Shown here: positions 57,659-64,000 of the stretch, piece by piece
Position numbering within the stretch: position 1 is the first letter of the stretch
Layout: every line of letters begins with the position of its first letter
Origin: Lineus longissimus
Lineage: Eukaryota; Nemertea; Pilidiophora; Heteronemertea; Lineidae
Direction of reading: 5' to 3'
Assembly (NCBI RefSeq): GCF_910592395.1
Contig: NC_088319.1
Location: 10,476,001-10,540,000, forward strand
Length of the DNA stretch: 64,000 nucleotides
Notes under the pieces: generated by a model
The model's input: only the letters and a program-made list of their open reading frames with translations
Told to the model about the DNA's origin: nothing
Database searches by the model: none
Program-made: the position numbers and the translations under genes

Positions 57659-57900
57659 TATCGGTAGTCGCCATTAATCGGTAGCCGTCATTAATCGATA
57701 GTCGCCATTATTCGGTAGTCGACGTTAATCGGTAGTCACTATTATCGGTAGTGGACATTAATCGGTAGTCGTCCTTATCGGTAGTCGGCATTAATCGGTG
57801 GTCGTAACAATCGGTTGTCGCCATTAATCGGTAGTCGTCCTTATCGGTAATGATGCTGTCATTGTCGATAGGTGTCATTATCGGTTAGTCATAATCGGTT
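57646..57900. repeat. 17-18-bp minisatellite, unit 3
   Basis: Same repeat as 38931-39190, with rearranged copies at its left end. Confidence 0.9.
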
Positions 57901-59312
57901 ACAAGAATCTGAAACTAAAAGAAATCTAGTAAAGAAAGGTGGTACAGTTGAGCTCTATCATGTATGTGTGCATTACAACCATTTACCCCATGTGTTTGAT
58001 CTTCTCCTTGCCCTTACATGCTCAAATGATACAAGGAATTTCTATATACGATGTATTCTACAAAGTGATGTGACTTGCCGAAGGTCACAATCAATGTGGT
58101 GGTCTGCATGCGATGATATCGAACTTTAAACCATAAAACGCAAGGGGTATTTGCAAGCATGTCATAGAACTTTTTGATTGGCTAAGTCGCATGATTACTC
58201 GGCAATCATTGAAGCTGAACTGAACTGAGGCATATCTGTGTCAACGCAATACCTGTACAGACTTTTAGCTTTCCTCACTGCCTCTGGTTCCGAGGATACA
58301 AATGGTTCCTCCAGGAACTGGCGCACGACCACTTTTACCTTGAATGGAGAAAAAGTGGTTAGAATAAGAAAAATAGCCCACGATAATTCAATTTGTGGCG
58401 ATCACTGTGTGTCCTTTAATTTGAAGCGCAACCCTTGGTTATGACTAGCACCCCCCCCCCCCCTCCGCCTCCACCCCATCCCACGCCCCCTCTAAACCCC
58501 CAAACCCGTAAATGTTCAACCCGCAGCGAACATTTCAGGGGAACACTATAAACTTGTAGGGTGTGACAATGCATTGATTTCAGATTTCGAAAGAGGCAAT
58601 GGGCTACTTTTTCCAGCTGAAATTTCAAATATGCAATACCTGTCTTCCTAAGGCCCAGAAACTCGAAGAGCGGGAGGAATCATCGGGTATGGGATTGTGT
58701 AACTTCCATCGACCGCACGCGTATTATTTTAAGTCCTGACATGGATCGATCGTCCGGTGCTTATTTTCAAGTATTCTCGCGGCCGAGATTATGCAGCCCT
58801 CTGTTTCAGATTCTTGTTTTTAAGTGGCTGAAAGAAAGAAATTATTGCATCAGTCTGAAGGATTGTTATTCTAGAACATGGGAGACATGAGCCCAAATCT
58901 GAGAAAACACGATACAGTAACATACTGTTTTTTGAACGAGTTGACTTCTCATCATGCTGGTGATTGGATGAGTCAACATTTTCTTTGACACAGTGAGCGA
59001 GAGCGGTATCCTTCCTAAAAGTGGTGGAGGGGGAGGCAGTTTTCATTGGTTTAGGACCTACTGAAGATAGTATTTCGATATGGGTTTATCATCGATTTTT
59101 TCTTTGGGGTGGAAGGGGGATTTTCGTACAAAAATGATGGGAGGGGAGTAATCCTTTACTGGTTTAGCCCTCTTCAAGCTGTCCTCCGTGTCGGGCAGTG
59201 GACACCTCCAATTCCATGTTTACACCTCCACTTCCCCTTTCGCTGAGCTTCCCACCTTTTACTCACCATATATCGCCACGGCACCACCCCTCACACCCCC
59301 ATCCCCACCGAT
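57901..59312. other. Unit 3 region between minisatellite and the MGC gene
   Basis: Counterpart of 39191-40594. A C homopolymer of about 13 bases at 58451-58463 replaces the shorter run of the other units. The 101-codon minus frame loses its 5' part through a 2-bp deletion near 59080. Confidence 0.4.
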
Positions 59313-60080
59313 TTAACAATCGGAGAGGCCATCGACGTCGAAGTCCTCCACGTCCATCACGACAATGTCATCAGCTGCTTTGCTGTAAATCTTCAGGTGG
59401 CTTCTGATGATCGTAGCTTCAGATCGCTTCTCAAATAGCATGACCTTCCTTGGTCCCTTTGCAGCGGATGGGCGCACCCTTCTCGGAGTTGGTCGGACTG
59501 CAGTAGAAACCGGGGAGCTCTCTCTCTCTGGCTCAGTTGTAACTTCAACAACTTGGCATTTTGGCTCATTTGGTAGAAAAATAGTCTCCAATTCAAGATC
59601 TATTGCATCCATATCTTCGTGCGTTTGTGCCGAGCCCCGGTATTTATCTGAGGGTCCGGGATTTACCTCCTTCCCGTATACCAAGTAGTCGTATGGCCGA
59701 TGTGGTGGGCGCGTGCCCCGTGCTGCGCTTGGCCTGGCACGTTTAAGTGGAGGCAGCTTTTCGGGCCTGAGGTCGCATGATGTCACATGATGTTCCACCG
59801 CCTCCCGGACTTCGATTGTGTATGTTGTGTTGCTGATACTAGCAAATGGGGTTGGTCCTCTGATAGGCAATCCGTCCGAGTCGTCGCTCATATGAGACAT
59901 GACCGAGCAGGTTGACCGAGTCGAACGGCCCCCAGCGCGGGATTTGCACCGTCGCTCAAACTCCTCGTCGAGAGCTATTTCGGTTCGTTTTTCCTCTCCA
60001 CTTGAGCAAGAATCCTTGCTCCTCCTGAACCCTCGCCTCTGCTCCTTAAAAGGTTTGACTTTCGTTTGCTTACAACCCAT
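59313..60080 (-). CDS. Orphan lipid-anchor-type protein MGCKQTK, unit 3 (255 aa)
   Basis: Third intact copy, same length and start. Relative to unit 2 it has four residue changes: N35I in KRTEN, Q92R, A202V and R218K. Several other base changes are silent. The MGCKQTK head, EVNPGP, both RPSAA repeats and the acidic tail are conserved. A few substitutions lie just upstream of the ATG (CATATTTATAAG against CATAATTACAAG), leaving A or T at -3 to -1. A fourth copy is expected beyond the right window edge. Confidence 0.65.
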   Translation of the reverse strand: MGCKQTKVKPFKEQRRGFRRSKDSCSSGEEKRTEIALDEEFERRCKSRAGGRSTRSTCSVMSHMSDDSDGLPIRGPTPFASISNTTYTIEVREAVEHHVTSCDLRPEKLPPLKRARPSAARGTRPPHRPYDYLVYGKEVNPGPSDKYRGSAQTHEDMDAIDLELETIFLPNEPKCQVVEVTTEPERESSPVSTAVRPTPRRVRPSAAKGPRKVMLFEKRSEATIIRSHLKIYSKAADDIVVMDVEDFDVDGLSDC

Positions 60081-60180
60081 ATTTATAAGATAATAGGCGC
60101 GCAAGATGAAAAAGACTTTGTTTCGCGAGAAACTCGGATTATTTTCTGCCTTGGCAACGTCACTACGTCGCAAATCTTGA

Positions 60181-60231
60181 TGACGTCACAGGATGGGACG
60201 GCAGGGAACCCTGGGAGGCGTGATGACGTCA
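60181..60231 (-). promoter_or_regulatory. Two CRE palindromes upstream of the MGC gene, unit 3
   Basis: TGACGTCA at 60181-60188 and 60224-60231, with the same spacing as units 1 and 2. Confidence 0.6.
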
Positions 60232-61393
60232 TTTTACTGCCTCCGAGTCGATGACGTTCAAACAGTTGGCATTATGTTATTCAAAGTCTATTTCATAGAC
60301 CCAGTGATTCAAATTCAACGTCAGTTTTGTCAGTACGGAGATAGTGTTTTCCATGTTTTCAAATTCTAGTTTTGACAGGGGCGTACAGGGTTTGACGATG
60401 GATACTTGTTGTTAGATGCCAGGCTCTTTTGAATGGGTCCTGATTTTTTTCGAGACTGGGGTGGGAGATAAAACTGTTCAAGCCGTTAATAGGTATCATT
60501 TATTTCCTACAGGAAACCTGTAGCGAAACGCTCATAAAAATGGGGAGGTTGCGCATCATTAAAGGCTTACGCCGTTGGTCTACTTTGGTGGTCGTTTCTA
60601 TTAAAATGACAAACGCCACTGCCGTTCGCACCAGAGAAAAGTTACCGTTTTCGACAGATTTGCGAAACAATACACCAACCTGGTGGTATATTCTCATTCA
60701 GTATAAAGATAACAAGCAGCGATCTGGAAAGATCATTTTCACGCACCAATTGTATACAAATAACACGCGAGCATGCATGCAAGTATGATGCATTATGACT
60801 GACTATTGGCATCGCCTGGGTTTAGAAATAGGAACTAGATTTAGTTGGACCAACAGTAAATGCTGGTAAACTACGTGTACCTGCTTTCGCCACCGCCCGT
60901 TAGGCAAGCGACTTCCAGTATCGAAAACGATATGAATCTCCGCTAAAGGTAGTCGCTTGGCTAGTGCTTGCGAAAGCTCACCAGTGATATCAATTCAAAT
61001 TACGGATCGGACCATTGCATAAAGGCCTCCTCACACTTGTGCTTCAGATTCACTCATCACTCCTCACTTTTCCCCTTTCTGACCCGTAAATCATCCCGAA
61101 TTGAGATCCCCATAAGCCAATTCCAGCCATACTGCTTCAAACGATTGGACTCTGTTCGCATTGCTTAAGGCTGGGTTTCATCCCTGAATCATGAACAAAC
61201 TTGTTAAGAGAAGGTAGCTAGCCTGGTCCATGGATAACATCTCGATGCCGCCTGTTGATGATCGAAGGCTCAAAATCTCAGCACGTCATTACATCATTGA
61301 CAAGCTGCCTGCTCAACAATGATGATACTGTATAAGCATTGCTTCACTTAGCTGCAGTTAACCGCTAAGGATAGCTTTCCCTCTGTAGCAACT
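60232..61393. other. Distal part of unit 3, no gene seen
   Basis: Lacks the unit 1 transposon. Carries the family-1-like relic at 60559. Otherwise matches the distal parts of units 1 and 2. Confidence 0.5.
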
Positions 61394-61992
61394 CTTTGAT
61401 GATGCCAAGTAAAGCAATGGCGTTTCAGTCTTTGATGATGATAAATAAGGCAATGGCCTGTTTTCGATCTTTGATGATGCCAAGGAAAGCAATGGCATCT
61501 TTCTGTCTTTGATGATGCCAAGTAAAGCAATGGCGTTTCAGTCTTTGATGATGCCAAATAAGGCAATGGCATGTTTTCGATCATTGATGATGCCAAGGAA
61601 AGCAATGGCATGTTTTCGGTCTTTGATGATGCCACGTAAAGGAATGGCATGTTTTCGATCTTTGATGATACTAAGGAAAGCAATGGCATCTTTCTGTCTT
61701 TGATGATGCCAAGTAAAGCAATGGCGTTTCAGTCTTTGATGATGCCAAATAAGGCAATGGCATGTTTTCGATCATTGATGATGCCAAGAAAAGCAATGGT
61801 ATGTTTTCGGTCTTTGGTGATGCCTCGTAAAGGAATGGCATGTTTTCGATCTTTGATGATACTAAGGAAAGCAATGGCATGCTTTCTGTCTTTGATGATA
61901 TATAGTACAGCGGTTAGGTTGCATATTTTTTATGCTGCCAAGTAAAGCAGTGACTTGTTTTCGGTCTTTCATAATGCAAAGTAAAGCGGTTA
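61394..61992. repeat. 39-bp minisatellite of unit 4, with higher-order duplication
   Basis: Same 39/35-bp repeat. A block of about 187 bp at about 61500-61680 (from TTTCTGTCTTTGATGATGCC) is repeated at about 61686-61870, a higher-order duplication not seen in units 1-3. Confidence 0.88.
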
Positions 61993-62017
61993 TGGCAAGC
62001 GGAGTGTCCAGTAATTA

Positions 62018-62849
62018 AAAAAACCTAGACTTATTCAAAAAAAACCTGGTTTTTTACCAAATAAACTAAGTTTATTTGGAAAAAATATAGGTTTTTTTTA
62101 AAACAACCTTGTTTATTAGCTAATAAACCGAGTTTCTTTAATAAAACCAAGTTTTTTTACTTTCTTTCCTAATAAAGTAGGTTTTTTAACAGAAACTAAC
62201 ATTTTATGCTAAAAAACCTGGTTTATTACCTAAAAAAACTTGGTTTTTTACCCCATAATCGTATAAAATATAAGTTTCTGTACAGAAATGTCCATTTATT
62301 CAACAAAACAAGGTTTATTACCAAAACAACCTAGTTTATTTAAAAAAACTAAGTGTATTACTAATAAACCTAGTTTTTTTTAAAAAACCTGGTTTATTAG
62401 AAAACTTACATTTTTAAACCTCGATCCTACCTACATTGAGTTATCTGGGATGAGTATAGGGTCTCACTAACTAGTTTACAGAGTGCAGTGCAGTGCAGCA
62501 TTAGTACCACGTGGTGCCGAGGTTGCCCATCCTCGTCCCGATAACATCGCGGATTTGTGTACATGGGGCGAGGTAGAAAATACAAGTTTCTCGATAGAAA
62601 GTAGGTTTGTGCACTCCGTTTGTCCAGTTATTCAAAACAACCTACATTTTTACAATAAAACCAGGTTTTATTGCAAAAAACTAAGTTGTTTTGTATAAAA
62701 CCAAGTTTTTTTACGTAAAAAGGTAGGTTTATTAGCCATTTGTCCAGTTATTGTTAATAAACCAAGATTCTTTGCTATAAAACTAAGTTACCACTGGATG
62801 AAAAACTTATATTTTAGGGAATAAAACCAAGTTTATTTGTTAAACTTGG
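62018..62849. repeat. Dyad array 2: repeated AAACCTGGTTT/AAACTAAGTTT motifs
   Basis: The same class of near-palindromic motif as at 55972, with TTATT-rich spacers (AAACCTGGTTTATTACC, AAACTAAGTTTATTTGG). A non-repetitive core lies at about 62410-62600. TGTCCAGTTATT recurs at 62623 and 62743, with variants at about 62005 and 62290, suggesting a longer internal unit. It replaces about 30 bp of unit sequence between AAAGCGGT and GCGATAAACTG. Confidence 0.8.
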
Positions 62850-62897
62850 CGATAAACTGTAATCCAAGTTACATTTGCTGAGTACTGTTACGTCGAA

Positions 62898-62956
62898 GTT
62901 AGCATACGCTGGATAAGCATTCGATGCTGAGTACCGCTTGTCTGGCGTAAGCTAAC
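62898..62956 (+). ncRNA. Candidate stem-loop RNA, unit 4
   Basis: Stem identical to units 1-3. The loop reads CTGAG. It lies just beyond the dyad array. Confidence 0.4.
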
Positions 62957-63177
62957 CGTTGCTAATGCTCGCTCCTGTGATAACGGTCCGGTACATAACC
63001 TCAACAACAATTTCTACTTACATACAATGTATTACATAAACTGTTGGTGCTCTAGAGAGTACGCTTTATATTTGTGTTCATTGTGTTTTCTTATGGGTTA
63101 GGTACATGGTAAATCGAAATTAACAGACGGCCCCACTGGTGAAAGACGCGAATGTCAGTGGTTAGGGAAAGTGTTGC

Positions 63178-63380
63178 CTTAGCCAGCTCTTCTGCCCTGG
63201 CAATCCTGCGAATGGATCAGAAGCTTCATCATCACGCTTACATTTAAAGTTTTAAACTTCTTAAACTATCAATTTAAACGTTAGTCAGCTATTCTGCGTT
63301 GGCAGAGACTGCGAGAGGATCCGAAGTTTCATCCTCACGCCACATTTTAAGTTTTAAACTTCTTAAACTATCAATTTAAA
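63178..63380. repeat. 96-bp tandem duplication, unit 4
   Basis: Same pair as in the other units. Confidence 0.85.
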
Positions 63381-64000
63381 AGGCCACTTAGGAAATCAAT
63401 CTCCTTACAGATTACTCCTCCTTTATAGCGATACTTTGTTGTAGCGTATATCCAATAAAACCTTAATTAAACAACCAACCGGCTATGTTGCTACCAATAG
63501 CTTTAAACGGATGTGACTATCATGCTATACGTCACAATATTTGTCCTCAGAGTATGTACCAACGAGGGCCTAGGCAATTTTGCGAAACCTGCGGAATCTG
63601 ACGGAACTGAGCGGAAATAGCCCTATAGTCCGGGAGCTGAGCCACTTTTATTTAACATGCAAGCTATAAATGATTTTAATTTGATGTGGGATGGTTTTTG
63701 ACAGTTTTTAAGTGGCAGTGTGGTTTGAAATGACTTTTTTATGTATTCTGCCTTGATTTCCATATAAACCAATTTAAAATGTCATTTCCTACAACATATC
63801 AAAAGGAGGCTTTTAAAAACATGCTTATCTCAATCAGAGGCACCATGTTTTTATCTATAGGTAATACATTTATGGGGTCTAAATCCAACCGTTCAAGATT
63901 TAGGTGTATATTGACGCTTGTTTATCCTGTACATAGCTCCATTCGTGGTCCAACGATGAAGTCATTAAGAAATATTCTAACCCCCCTATCTCCTACACCC
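63381..64000. other. Non-coding part of unit 4 to the window edge
   Basis: Matches 36665-37280. No gene seen. Confidence 0.5.

Larger units (their letters stand above)
50501..61393. repeat. Tandem array unit 3 (about 10.9 kb)
   Basis: Head-to-tail copy enlarged by a 540-bp MULE-like MITE (52424-52963) and about 3.3 kb of extra DNA (53262-56562). The extra DNA interrupts the family-2 MITE and replaces about 34 bp of it. About 77 bp after the MITE are also missing relative to unit 1. Confidence 0.93.
61394..64000. repeat. Tandem array unit 4, truncated by the window edge
   Basis: Repeats the first part of the unit: minisatellite, stem-loop, 96-bp duplication and following non-coding sequence. 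It carries an inserted dyad array (62018-62849). It shares CTGTAATCCAAGTTAC with unit 3. The MGC gene of this unit would lie outside the window. Confidence 0.93.

Overview
This window is animal nuclear DNA, about 40% GC and gene-poor. A rhodopsin-class GPCR, a THAP zinc-finger gene, a Sleeping Beauty-like Tc1 element, a PIF/Harbinger-like fragment, many small TTAA- and 9-bp-target-site DNA transposons, and frequent AGGCCT and ACATGT words suggest a marine invertebrate, perhaps a deuterostome (echinoderm, hemichordate or amphioxus). That placement is inference. No bacterial-type operon, tRNA, rRNA or CRISPR array was seen.

Layout. (1) 1-8335 is a GPCR locus. An intact single-exon receptor (2462-3469, minus) lies between two 239-bp direct repeats. 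Beside it is a broken, inverted second copy: its N-terminal part is on the minus strand (7230-7477) and a TM3-region piece is on the plus strand (4714-4861). A two-exon THAP gene lies between the pieces, and its last codons run into antisense receptor sequence. (2) 8336-23700 has no convincing gene. It holds short TTAA elements, two MULE-like elements with 9-bp target duplications, a 1-kb foldback element and a minisatellite. (3) 23966-26326 is a Sleeping Beauty-type Tc1 element. Its transposase frame is full length but has three in-frame TAG codons, and a 0.7-kb element carrying an N-terminal transposase-like frame is nested in it. (4) 26327-35452 holds more TTAA elements, small tandem repeats and a probable first exon of an unrecognised Ser-rich protein (29262-29754). 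(5) 35453-64000 is a tandem array of large units (7.9, 7.1 and 10.9 kb, plus a fourth cut by the window edge).

Each array unit starts with a 39-bp minisatellite. It then carries a 59-nt stem-loop identical in its stem in all four units, a 96-bp tandem duplication, a TTAA element, a 17-18-bp minisatellite, and a minus-strand single-exon gene for a 255-residue orphan protein. That protein begins MGCKQTK, a fit to an N-myristoylation/palmitoylation signal, and two full CRE palindromes lie upstream of each copy. The units differ by clean transposon insertions: a 692-bp element with a TCA target duplication in unit 1, a 540-bp element with a 9-bp duplication in unit 3, and about 3.3 kb of extra DNA in unit 3. 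Two arrays of an AAACCTGGTTT-like dyad repeat lie in units 3 and 4.

The strongest candidate for something undescribed is this tandem-amplified unit: a lipid-anchored orphan protein gene with CRE sites, next to a conserved stem-loop that folds well only as plus-strand RNA. No functional link between the parts is shown by the sequence.
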